Part shown: positions 21,401 through 30,209 of the stretch, piece after piece
How the letters are laid out: each line of letters opens with the position of its first letter
How positions within the stretch are numbered: the stretch's first letter is position 1
Source: Metridium senile
Taxonomy: Eukaryota > Cnidaria > Anthozoa > Actiniaria > Metridiidae
Direction: 5' to 3'
Length of the DNA stretch: 64,000 bases
Assembly (NCBI GenBank): GCA_949775045.1
Contig: OX459102.1
Location: 6,914,073-6,978,072, forward strand
Notes under the pieces: model-generated
The model's input: the letters and a program-made list of their open reading frames with translations, nothing else
Database searches by the model: none
Told to the model about the DNA's origin: nothing
Made by a program: the position numbers and the translations under genes

Positions 21401-24065
21401 ATAAATTTATCAATCAATCAAACAAACTATCAATTAATGAAATAAACAATCGATCACTGTCTTGGACAACATTTTTGAAACAGGTGTACATAATTATGTG
21501 CCTATACAATGTAGATCCTTTTGATCTTGGAATATCCTATTGCCTTGGACAACCCTTTACAGTCAAACCAGCTGATGCAATCCTATCAATATTTTGATTT
21601 GAGGCCTTTTTGAAACTTAATCAAATTTCAATTCAAAACAAAAAAAAACAATAAAAACAAAATCAAATTTGGGGAATTGGGGACGAGGAGGGAAGGGGAG
21701 GGGGGGGGGTGAAAGGAAAGGGAAAGGAGAGCCTGCTAGCAAACCCCACTTTTTCGTGTACCTGCCTACTTCAAGACACTTCAAAACATCAAATTATTCA
21801 GCCAATCAGAGCATACAACAGAGTTTACAGGAAGTGATCTGGAAGTTGTCACTTTTACGTGTCGACCGTTGAGTTTGTAAACAAGAGCCAGCGACTTCAT
21901 ATTATCAAATCTTTTATTATTTTAATACCTATATCATTTGAAATAGAACTATTTTATACAATGCCTCAAACCCTGCAATTTACGTTGTGTTAGAAACTAT
22001 CTGAACTCATTCTATCGCATTGATCTTTCACAATGCTTTTGCGGCAACCAAAACAACAGCTCAATTTTCTTCTTGATCTTTGACCTTTGAAAAGCTTGAA
22101 ATACTTTTAAAATAAAAATATATACGACTTTCATTACCATGACCGTAGTGGGAAACAAAGCCAAAACATCTTTACCTTCGACTAAATCGTGAGCAGCTTT
22201 TTTTTGTCGTCTGTTTTCAAGTCTCCGAAGAATTCTTAGTTGAACAATGTTGAACAAGCACGCGAAGACGCTAAGTTAGTAACATTGCGTCGAATTACAA
22301 ATACTATGATTGACAGCGTCATGCTTCATTTTGACCAATAGGAGCGTGCGGCCTCTGGCGGCCGCAGGTACACAAAAAAGTGGGGTTTGCTAGCAGGCTC
22401 CCCTTTCCCTTTCCTTCCTCCTCCACCCGCTCCCCTCCCCTCCTCGTCCCCAATTCCCCAAGAGCTGGCCACGCAGGCTAATTTTGATAAACAAAATTAA
22501 TTCAATCTTCTAACCTAGATAGGAACACATGAGCTGGTTTGACCGTAAAAACAAGTGCCTGTATATATTTCCTTTACATCTTGCAATAAACTATCACCTT
22601 GGACAACAAATAGGTAAATGTATATAATTATGTACTTACGACTATCATTCTTCCATCTTGTGTGATAACAGCCACAGTATCTGATACAATAGTTAAAGCT
22701 TTTTGTCCATAATAAATTATTAAACCACTAGTAGCCAAAAGTGCCGGTTTTGTAAACTTTGAAAACGTTTCTTGATTCTTCTATTTATTATAATAACTTA
22801 TTACTAAATATAATGCTTTTCTTTGAATCGTAAATTACAAATACGAGCAGAAAATGACAAAAAAGCACAGAATTTTGATGTTTTGTGAATGAATTTTAAC
22901 TTGAAGAGCGTGCGCTACTGACGCTGGGTATGACACTGGGTATGCCTGCCCTCCCTCCCTTGTTGGAGCAAGACATTGATAGGTGCATAATCCAGAGTAA
23001 AAACAGTAACTTATACACCAAATTAAATAAAATGTTACTAACTGACGTTGAGGACGTTACTCCTTCATCAGTCTAGAGTAAAAACGGTAACTTATACACC
23101 ATATAAAAGAGTGCTACTGCCTGACGTTGAGTTAATCCCGAGTCAAAATGGTAACTAACCTATTCACCATTATAAAAGAGAGTGTTACTTACTGAGGAAG
23201 TTTAAAGGGGTAACTTATACACTGCATAAAAAGTGTTACTCTCTGACCTTAAACATTATTAACTTAACTTTACTGAGGTTTCAAGCTTTAGCCCTTTGTC
23301 AAAGTGAATTATTATATATTTTACTTTAAATAATATTACATGACTCAAAATGCATTCCAATCTTGGAATGCACTATTCAGTATTCTATATTTTTGTAAAA
23401 GCTGTATGCAAAATCTAATTCATGCAGCATATCTAATAGTATGGAATTTAGTATTCACAACATCAAAAATATACTTTTTGAAACCTATGGGAGTTTAGAA
23501 GGAATAAAAAATATAGGCAAAGAGAATTACAAGAAGTTTCTTAATACATATATTTCGGACGATATCCATCGTCCATCATCAGTGTATTAACAAACATGAA
23601 GCTAACATATGAATAATAAAATAAAATATATATTTTGGCGATCATAAATTTTGATGCACGAAACACGCAAAAATAATAGTATTTTGCAGGTTTTCAAATG
23701 CATCTCATCAATGATAAATTATTAGTATGGCATGTGTCCATTGGCTTCTCTGCAATCCGATCTATATAAAAGTGTATAAACGATATTATGCAAACTTTAA
23801 CATTTCTAATTTTTCGTGGATTCGCTTTTCGTAAACTACTGTCCTTCAAAAGTATAACAACGTGCTACTCGCAGACCATTCAGCATGCTAGTTTTTCTTG
23901 CCGATTTTGCGGCAAAATTTGGTACAATAAAAGGATAAATCAACCCGTTACTCTTATACTTAAAAAGCAACTAATAATAAAACAATAACTGAAAAAAATA
24001 GAGGGAGAAAAGCACAAGAATTTGCAAAGGATACGATTAACATACGATTCCAACGAGGTCGCCAT
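15406..24065 (-). CDS. LSM8: LSM8, U6 snRNA-associated Sm-like protein, 4 exons
   Basis: Exons are 24065-24035, 22680-22640, 17382-17255 and 15496-15406. They splice in phase to 96 aa, the length of human LSM8. The product begins MATSLESYVN, carries the Sm1 segment around GTLKGFDQTVNIILDESHER and the Sm2 segment LYIIRGDN, and ends DIRADPLNSVVY. LSM8 completes the nuclear LSM2-8 ring that binds the 3' end of U6 snRNA for spliceosome assembly. The start ATG sits in AAGATGGCGACC, a YY1-type initiator context common at animal housekeeping genes. Introns are 1,354, 5,257 and 1,758 bp and are packed with foldbacks and microsatellites. The exon 1 donor (GTATCC) and the exon 2 acceptor (TTGTATCAG) are the weakest sites. 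The junction codon gives His11, whereas the relatives I know have Arg there. Confidence 0.95.
15612..16125. repeat. (ATGA)n/(ATGG)n microsatellite in LSM8 intron 3
   Basis: Repeats of GAATGGATGGATGAATAAAT fill about 510 bp. The 271-residue minus-strand frame (His/Ser/Ile-rich) that runs into LSM8 exon 4 is microsatellite translation; only its last 29 codons are real exon. Confidence 0.95.
16550..16764. mobile_element. MITE, GCATGCTGG family (copy 2)
   Basis: Inverted termini TTACTTACCACCATGCA / GCATGCTGGTTAGTGA. The interior ACTGAATTTTGTGGACCATG and AACTAAATCGTTTAG match the copy at 7848-8059. It lies in LSM8 intron 3. Confidence 0.78.
17135..17232 (+). mobile_element. Degenerate half of the hammerhead-like dimer family
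   Basis: ACTCTGACAAAGGCCTTAAGC, AAAACATAGTAGTTAAGTC and GGTGTTACAAATTTCATTAT match the right arm of 5962-6142, but the GAAACGTC core is mutated to AAAACATAG. It ends about 20 bp downstream of the LSM8 exon 3 donor. Confidence 0.65.
17673..18224. mobile_element. Foldback element carrying a RecQ-like helicase exon (copy 1)
   Basis: Inverted termini of about 68 bp start TACCCTGCGAGCAGAGTC and end GACTGCTCGCAGGGTA; the right arm lacks 2 bp. The 415-bp interior encodes, on the minus strand, a helicase N-terminal fragment. The array on both sides is the same CAAT-type repeat, which marks the insertion. Confidence 0.85.
17752..18045 (-). pseudogene. RecQ-like DNA helicase N-terminal fragment in a foldback
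   Basis: The 97-codon frame contains a Q-motif-like YQERGITEFILGQDTF followed by Walker A, LPTGHGKSLIYHF. This is the usual order and spacing at the start of a RecQ-type helicase core. Nothing of motifs II-VI is present; the frame ends in the right-hand terminal inverted repeat. It could be the first exon of a real gene captured by the element. An ATG start and a GC-richer upstream piece (18050-18150) suggest that promoter-proximal sequence was captured too. Function as a helicase is not expected. Confidence 0.65.
18695..18850 (+). mobile_element. Foldback with a near-complete hammerhead-like core
   Basis: Arms TTGAGAGTCATCAACCTTTG / CAAAGGTTGATGACTCTCAA flank the element. Inside, at 18778-18811, are CTGAAGA, T, GGGC-GCTTA-GCCC, GAAAC, GTC. 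The three bases after GTC (GGA) pair with TCC before CTGAAGA. Position 7 of a hammerhead core is free, so CTGAAGA is allowed; the one extra base before stem II is not canonical. Confidence 0.7.
18925..19546 (+). mobile_element. Penelope-like element 3' remnant
   Basis: Inverted flanks AAAAATTAATGATTACGTTT / CATTAATTTTTA enclose a GIY-YIG-type C-terminal fragment and, at 19468-19485, CTGATGATGGCCGAAAGC, a minimal hammerhead-like core of the kind reported in Penelope-like terminal repeats. The element sits in LSM8 intron 2 on the opposite strand. Confidence 0.75.
18956..19240 (+). pseudogene. C-terminal GIY-YIG endonuclease fragment of a Penelope-like element
   Basis: The 94-codon frame shows the spaced pattern EH...SAL...DHNINW...IL..E..WHQRKWMESILI...N.N...LP.TY, matching the carboxy half of Penelope-like GIY-YIG nucleases. 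The GIY-YIG core and the reverse transcriptase are missing, so it is a 5'-truncated relic. The stop is natural for the family C-terminus. Confidence 0.75.
19758..21035. mobile_element. Foldback/DNA-transposon remnant with GGGTAGTTCCAGAAAATAACC ends
   Basis: The termini GGGTAGTTCCAGAAAATAAC and GTTATTTTCTGGAACTACCC are exact inverted repeats, and the match extends inward through CCTACGATGG and CCGTCGTAGG. C-rich runs and GGAATTCCAAAAT words lie just inside both ends. The 1.28-kb interior has no recognisable transposase. CAAT repeats abut both ends. Confidence 0.85.
21060..21440. repeat. 118-bp tandem repeat, three copies
   Basis: Units contain AATCGTTCAAACAAAAATC, CACTCAATCTATC and GTCAATCTACATGTATCAAT. 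They are nearly identical and embedded in CAAT microsatellite within LSM8 intron 2. Confidence 0.9.
21668..22463. mobile_element. Foldback element carrying a RecQ-like helicase exon (copy 2)
   Basis: Termini TTGGGGAATTGGGGACGAGG / CCTCGTCCCCAATTCCCCAA continue inward through GAGCCTGCTAGCAAACCCCA and its complement; arms are about 95 bp. The design is the same as 17673-18224: GCCTGC(T/G)AGCAG-type arms, a RecQ-like fragment on the minus strand, and GC-rich flank with CGTCGA/GCGGCC words. Confidence 0.82.
22012..22257 (-). pseudogene. Decayed RecQ-like helicase N-terminal fragment
   Basis: The frame has QKKAAHDLVEGKDVLALFPT, matching a RecQ Q-motif and the run-up to Walker A. The frame then shifts, and GHGNES can be read in the next frame directly after the PT, so Walker A is broken by an indel. 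Upstream RILRRLENRR is basic. Compare the intact Walker A in 17752-18045. Confidence 0.6.
22990..23250. repeat. Diverged 80-100 bp tandem repeat with hammerhead-like words
   Basis: Three to four units contain GGTAACTTATACACC, AAAGAGTGTTACT and CTGACGTTGA. The minus strand at 23043-23071 has CTGATGAAGGAGTAACGTCC, a CTGATGA box without a good GAAA partner. It lies in LSM8 intron 2 or near its exon 2. Confidence 0.6.
23240..23340 (-). mobile_element. Degenerate half of the hammerhead-like dimer family
   Basis: TTAACTTTACTGAGGTTTCAAGCTTTAGCCCTTTGTC matches the left arm of 5962-6142, with GACGTTTCGAG mutated to GAGGTTTCAAG. Located in LSM8 intron 1. Confidence 0.6.
23525..23600 (-). mobile_element. 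Penelope-like terminal fragment with hammerhead-like core
   Basis: The minus strand reads CTGATGA, T, GGACGAT-gg-ATCGTCC (seven-pair stem), then GAAATATATG. The core boxes are intact but the GTC cleavage triplet is not evident after GAAA. Located in LSM8 intron 1. Confidence 0.55.
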
Positions 24066-24181
24066 CTTGGATGACAATACTGAGCACGCGCTACGAATAT
24101 CCCCGCTGACCAGCTATTTGCCATGAAATTCAAAATAATCTAAGATTTCTGCGAGTTTTGTGAGCTCTGATTAGATATAAA
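24066..24181. promoter_or_regulatory. Putative bidirectional promoter between LSM8 and the TatD gene
   Basis: Only 116 bp separate the two divergent start codons. GCCATCTTGGATGAC over the LSM8 ATG is the complement of the YY1-like AAGATGGCG motif. A GAGCACGCGCTACG patch is the only GC-rich stretch and no TATA box is evident. Shared, constitutive transcription is an inference from the geometry. Confidence 0.7.
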
Positions 24182-25204
24182 ATGGACGATCGAAAGTGCT
24201 TTAAGTGTGGAAAATCAGGTCATCTAAAGAAAGACTGTCCTTCAGAAGCTAAACAAGGTAAACATATGAAATGTTTTGGATGCGGTAGACGCGGTCATAT
24301 GATGAAAGACTGCACAACTCATGCTAGTTCTAAATCAGAATCACCTTCAAACGAGAAAAGAGCAGGTCCATTAAAGGCAGCCGAATACCCTTATTGTAAT
24401 ACTACGTTTGTGGACACTCACTGTCACTTAGAGTACGTATTTGAGAGGATGCGATTTACTGGAAGTTTCGCTAAATTTAAAACCAAGTTTAATTTCCCAG
24501 ATAAGTTTGAAGGCTGTGTTACAACTTTCTGTGATCCTGCAGCATTCTCATCGTTTGGTTTATGGGAAGACCTTATATCACAGAACAATGTATGGGGAAC
24601 GTTTGGATGCCATCCTCATAATGCGCAGTATTACAACGAGACTCTCGAAGCAAAGATTATCCAATGTCTTGAGCATCCAAAAGCAATTGCTCTTGGTGAA
24701 ATTGGCCTGGATTACTCTAAAAGGTCTGAGTCAAAGCCTGAGATACAACAAGAGGTATTAAAGAAACAAGCTAGCTGGGCAGTTACTCTTGGGAAACCGA
24801 TTGTTATCCACTGTCGTGATGCTGAAGATGATGTTTTTAAGATCTTACAAGACACAGTGCCTTTAGATTGGAAGATTCATCTACATTGTTATACTGGCTC
24901 AAGCAGCTTTGCATTAAAGTTTCTGCAAACATTCAAAAACCTTTATATTGGAATAACAGGAGTTGTAACTTTTGCTAAAGCCAATGACGCGCGTGAGCTT
25001 GCTTTTGATATTCCACTGGATCGGTTGCTATTGGAAACTGATGCACCATATTTTGTGCCAGTAGAAGTTGCCAAGGATAACAAGTGGAGTCATCCTGGTA
25101 TGGTGATTTACGTTGCAAAGAAGATTGCTGAAATCAAAAAGATTTCCATCGATGAAGTCCTGGAGGCTGCTAGGGCCAACACTAAAGTCATGTATAACAT
25201 TTAG
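24182..25204 (+). CDS. TatD-family metal-dependent hydrolase with two CCHC zinc knuckles
   Basis: Single-exon frame of 340 aa. The N-terminus carries two CX2CX4HX4C zinc knuckles (C6-C9-H14-C19 and C31-C34-H39-C44), which usually bind single-stranded nucleic acid. A TatD TIM-barrel follows from about residue 75: metal-site THCHLE (His80, His82), [16 protein letters not shown] (Glu173), VIHCRDA (His210), HLHCYTG (His235) and LLLETDAPY (Asp287). All six expected metal-binding or catalytic residues are present, so the enzyme should be active as a Mg-dependent DNase/RNase of the TATDN2-like group. It is complete, starts at the first ATG, and diverges from LSM8. A MITE begins about 18 bp after the stop and so lies in the 3' UTR. 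The lack of introns in an intron-rich neighbourhood could mean an old retrocopy. Confidence 0.93.
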   Translation: MDDRKCFKCGKSGHLKKDCPSEAKQGKHMKCFGCGRRGHMMKDCTTHASSKSESPSNEKRAGPLKAAEYPYCNTTFVDTHCHLEYVFERMRFTGSFAKFKTKFNFPDKFEGCVTTFCDPAAFSSFGLWEDLISQNNVWGTFGCHPHNAQYYNETLEAKIIQCLEHPKAIALGEIGLDYSKRSESKPEIQQEVLKKQASWAVTLGKPIVIHCRDAEDDVFKILQDTVPLDWKIHLHCYTGSSSFALKFLQTFKNLYIGITGVVTFAKANDARELAFDIPLDRLLLETDAPYFVPVEVAKDNKWSHPGMVIYVAKKIAEIKKISIDEVLEAARANTKVMYNI

Positions 25205-25221
25205 ACTATGGCTCTTACATG

Positions 25222-25453
25222 TAAGGCCCGGGCAAACTCAGGCAAACGGCTTCAACATTTGCTTTAACATCTGTTCGATTTTGTTGCGGAATGGCAATGT
25301 TGAAGCCATTTGTCACCCCACTTCAACATTGTCATTGAAACTGTTTATACCCCCTACGCTCAACATCGTTCAATTGCAACAACCATTCTACAGCGTTCAA
25401 CAAAATGGAACCAATGTTGAAACAAATGTTGAAGCTGTTTGCCCGGGCCTTTA
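25222..25453. mobile_element. MITE with AAGGCCCGGGCAAAC ends (copy 1)
   Basis: Termini TAAGGCCCGGGCAAAC / GTTTGCCCGGGCCTTTA. The interior repeats TTCAACATTTG and AATGTTGAA palindromically. It starts just after the TatD stop codon. Copy 2 is at 31534-31762. Confidence 0.85.
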
Positions 25454-25469
25454 GCTATTCCAAAAATGG

Positions 25470-25620
25470 TTGAATAGAGTGATTTTATGGCAGCCATGTT
25501 TGTGGGCAAGTACAAATGAAAGTTTTTGAATGACAAAGGATTTCAGTTCCCTTGAGAGAAAAAATCCATTGTTTTTATCACAAACATGGCTGCCATGAAA
25601 TATCTCTATTGTGAATATTG
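25470..25620. mobile_element. MITE with CATGGCAGCCATGTTTGTG ends (copy 2)
   Basis: GATTTTATGGCAGCCATGTT on the left pairs with AACATGGCTGCCATGAAAT on the right. The interior shares CAATGG and TCTCTCAAGG-type words with 13396-13539. Confidence 0.8.
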
Positions 25621-25667
25621 AACAGTGAATTCCAAGATTGAAATGCATTGTTGGTCTTATAAACTTA

Positions 25668-25868
25668 AATGATAGGTAACATAATGAAATTTGTGACCTC
25701 ACAAAAAATGTTCTCTTTTACTCCAACAAATGGCTTAAGCTCGAAACGTCAGTAAAGTTAAGTCAACATTTTTACGGTTTTACAAATTTCATTATATTAC
25801 CTATTGTTTATAACAAACACCGACACAGCCTATACTAGTTTACTTGATAGTTTCCACTTATGAACTTA
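25668..25868 (+). mobile_element. Copy of the hammerhead-like dimer family
   Basis: ATGATAGGTAACATAATGAA, then AAGCTCGAAACGTCAGTAAAG and GTTAAGTCAACATTTTTACGG match 5905-6142, and the tail TATACTAGTTTACTTGATAG matches the sequence left of that copy in inverted order. The CTGATGA box has decayed to CCAACAA. Confidence 0.7.
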
Positions 25869-25890
25869 ATATAAACCATTAGTAAAAAAC

Positions 25891-26182
25891 TAGAGTGCTT
25901 GCACTATGTCCATGAAATAGAATCTAAATAGTTCCTACATATTAGTTTTTATTTAGTCACTATTAGTCACTATCACTCAACTGGAACAGCTTTAGTAACA
26001 ATAGACCACAAGACACAAGGGAAATCAAATACTCAAAACCATAGAAAGTTAATACTTTATTCATTGTGTATTGTTACTAAAGCTGTTCCAGTTGAGTGAT
26101 AGTTACTAATAGTCACTAAATAAAAACTATTAGTTAATAACTATTTAGATTTTATTTCATGGACATAGTGTAAGCACTCTAT
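25891..26182. mobile_element. Foldback with TAGAGTGCTTGCACTATGTCC ends
   Basis: The left end TAGAGTGCTTGCACTATGTC mirrors GACATAGTGTAAGCACTCTA. Inside, CACTCAACTGGAACAGCTTTA mirrors its complement. The terminal motif also occurs in the 51-bp array at 5088-5735 and, decayed, at 46360-46740. Confidence 0.85.
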
Positions 26183-26411
26183 TAGAAATAAATGAGAGCA
26201 CACACATGTGTGTTTGCATTTTGATCAATTTGTATTTGATAAAAGAAACATTAAAATTGCTTTCTGTGCTGTATGCAGTTATAAAGCACTTGGGGATTGT
26301 CAGAACACTCAAGAAGTGTTGAGAAGCACTTCACTTTGGGTCATGCTTTTCTTAACACTTCTCTCATGTTCTGACAACGCACACAGTACCAAATAAATCG
26401 GTTTCCTCTCT

Positions 26412-26619
26412 TAGGGTCCTGAAGGGGTAAAATGGCAGCTGGGATTGGCCTTATTTTTGATGGGGAAATAGGATTGGATGCACTGGGACTGGGATTTACA
26501 AATAAAATAATAGAAAATGAGATTGAAAACTTGTAATGAGCAAAACTGATGGGAATATGTGATTTTTGACTGGGATTTGGTACAAATACAAACTGGGAAA
26601 TGGGATTCCAGGACCCTCC
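26412..26619. mobile_element. MITE with GAGGGTCCTGAAGGGG ends (copy 2)
   Basis: TTAGGGTCCTGAAGGGGTAA to CCAGGACCCTCC. The interior GGATTGGATGCACTGGGACT is the complement of copy 1 at 12094-12317. Confidence 0.85.
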
Positions 26620-27167
26620 TCTCTATATGGAGATGGTATACTGTTTTGATTACTTTCAAACAGTTGTTACGTTTTCGTTATATATAATATTTCAGCACAT
26701 CCAAAATATTTTTTATTTTCATATTCAAAAGCGTTCTTCAGATTCGTGGGTACGCAAACACTCATTTACAAAATAATGAACGATATCAAAAGTATTTTAT
26801 AAAAGCAATACAAAATGTCCGCTTGGGTCTATATATACTGGGATTATTATAAACAGTAGTGACTAGCAAATGAAACACTATTTATTTCGTAAATCTAAAA
26901 GCAAGCGAAACAACATAAGGTCCATCCCGAAGTTCTAGAACCAATCAGCGAGCTTGTAAGATTTCTATTATCACCTGTATATTGTTAGTATATAAAAAGT
27001 ATTAATAATAAGATTTTGTTGTGACAAAAACAAACAATAAATACAACACACTAAAATTGCTGAATGAGCACTTTTTATTGATTGCTTTACATGTATTTAT
27101 TTAATGATTGTGTGTATGTGTACACTTATTTATTCTTCATCTTTATTTTGTTGGTTTATCTTTCCAA

Positions 27168-29844
27168 CTATGATTGTTGTGGGGGGACTTCTTCAACCAC
27201 AATCCTGGAAATGGAGTTCCATCCCGAATAAGCATCAGCATTGCCATAACCTTTACAATTGCCTACCCAGAACCCAACACGCACATTTCCGGCAGGGATA
27301 TTAGTACAATAACCCTCGATATGTCGGTGTCGGTGGATGTCGTTGCTGAAGCTCATGTAGAATACACCATCGATGGGAAGAGGACCTTTGCATTCTACAC
27401 CATCGAAGGTGAAGTACCATCTCTTACAACAACGTTTGCAGTTAAATATTCTTAGATTGCCGCCATAGAAGACACGGAGGGCAGTTTTGGAATGCTTTTT
27501 ATTGAAAGTGCAATCCTGAAATTAAGATATTGATGACATTTGATTTAACGATAATGAATGAATTATTTATTTGGCCAGCTTTAGCTTCTCCTCGAAATTA
27601 TATTAAGAAAACAAGTCACAAGAATATCATCCTCATCATAATTGCCATCATCATCATCATTACCATCATCATCATCATAAAAATTACCATCATCATCACC
27701 ATCACTGCTACTATCACCACGTCCAACACCATCATTACCACCACTACCATTATCTTCATCATCATCATAATCACTACTACTATCACCACGACCAGGACCA
27801 TCATTACCACCACTATCATTATTATTATCATCAACATCACTACTACTATCACCACGACCAGGACCATAATTACCACCACTATCATTATCATCATCATCGT
27901 CATCGATACTACTATCACCACGACCAGCACCATCATTACCACCACTATCATTATTATTATCATCATCATCATCACTACTACTATCACCACGACCAGCACC
28001 ATAATTACCACCACTATCATTATCATCATCATCGTCATCGATACTACTATCACCACGACCAGCACCATCATTACCACCAGTATCATTATCATCATCATCG
28101 TCATCGATACTACTATCACCACGACCAGCACCATCATTACCACCACTATCATTATTATTATCATCATCATCATCACTACTACTATCACCACGACCAGCAC
28201 CATAATTACCACCACTATCATTATCATCATCATCGTCATCGATACTACTATCACCACGACCAGCACCATCATTACCACCAGTATCATTATTATCATCATC
28301 GTCATCGATACTACTATCACCACGACCAGCACCATCATTACCACCAGTATCATTATTATCATCATCGTCATCGATACTACTATCACCACGACCAGCACCA
28401 TCATTACCACCACTATCATTATTATTATCATCATCATCATCACTACTACTATCACCACGACCAGCACCATAATTACCACCACTATCATTATCATCATCAT
28501 CGTCATCGATACTACTATCACCACGACCAGCACCATCATTACCACCAGTATCATTATTATCATCATCATCATCATCACTACTACTATCACCACGACCAGC
28601 ACCATAATTACCACCACTATCATTATCATCATCATCGTCATCGATACTACTATCACCACGACCAGCACCATCATTACCACCAGTATCATTATCATCATCA
28701 TCGTCATCGATACTACTATCACCACGACCAGCACCATCATTACCACCACTATCATTATTATTATCATCATCATCATCACTACTACTATCACCACGACCAG
28801 CACCATAATTACCACCACTATCATTATCATCATCATCGTCATCGATACTACTATCACCACGACCAGCACCATCATTACCACCAGTATCATTATTATCATC
28901 ATCGTCATCGATACTACTATCACCACGACCAGCACCATCATTACCACCACTATCATTATTATTATCATCATCATCATCACTACTACTATCACCACGACCA
29001 GCACCATAATTACCACCACTATCATTATCATCATCATCGTCATCGATACTACTATCACCACGACCAGCACCATCATTACCACCAGTATCATTATCATCAT
29101 CATCAACATCACTACTACTATCACCACGACCAGCACCATAATTACCACCACTATCATTATCATCATCATCGTCATCGATACTACTATCACCACGACCAGC
29201 ACCATCATTACCACCACTATATACCATGCATTATCATCATCATCATCATTACAACTATCACCACGACCAGCACCATCATTACCACCACTGTCATAATCGT
29301 CATCACCATCATATTATCATCATCATCATCATCTTCATCACTACTACTACTATCTTCACGACCAGCACCATAATCATCATCACTTCTTCTTTCAACACGG
29401 CTCTAATCGCAAAATATAAGATATTCTAAGATTCAGCTGCTTCCAGCTGTGTTTATATAGTCTCATATAAACACCCTCTGGACCAATCACAATGCTCGTA
29501 CTATGACATCATCATCATCTCAGCAGTCTTTATACTCACTTTGATCAACCCATTATCTTTACCATCTGCTTTATTCCATGCGCACTGCTTCCAGTTTTGA
29601 CCGACTGGGGGACCAGGCTTCCCTCGGTCACCCTTGGCCCCTGGTGAACCGGGCTGACCCTTTAGCTGAGCATCACGGCCATCACGTCCAGGAGTACCTG
29701 GTATTCCGTTGTTCCCTGGCATGCCATTATATCCTGGATTTCCAGGGGGGCCACGCTGACACACCTGGAATTAATAATAATAATAATAATAATAATGATG
29801 ATGATGACAATAATGATGATAATATTAATAATTATGATGATGAC

Positions 29845-29876
<32 letters not shown>

Positions 29877-29908
29877 TGATGATGATGATAATGACAATAA
29901 TAATAATA

Positions 29909-29961
<53 letters not shown>

Positions 29962-30161
29962 AATGATGATGATGACCGTATCAAAGATATGCCTATTGTT
30001 CTGTTGCAATCTCAACCTGTTAAAAAAAAGAAGAAAATCTCGCGCGCTAATCAAAGTCTTTTGTTACTTCTAACCTACAATACCATATATGGTAATGGCA
30101 TTGTTTTCAAAATTGCATACGGTTTCTTTGATACGACAATAATGATGATGATGATGATAAC

Positions 30162-30209
<48 letters not shown>

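Noticed and set aside
27530..29296. Open frames of 588, 548 and 533 residues on both strands
   Set aside because: They translate the 66-69 bp minisatellite in intron 2 of gene A. Low-complexity Ile/Thr, Asp/Gly/Ser and Met/Val peptides open on both strands at once and lie between two proven exons.
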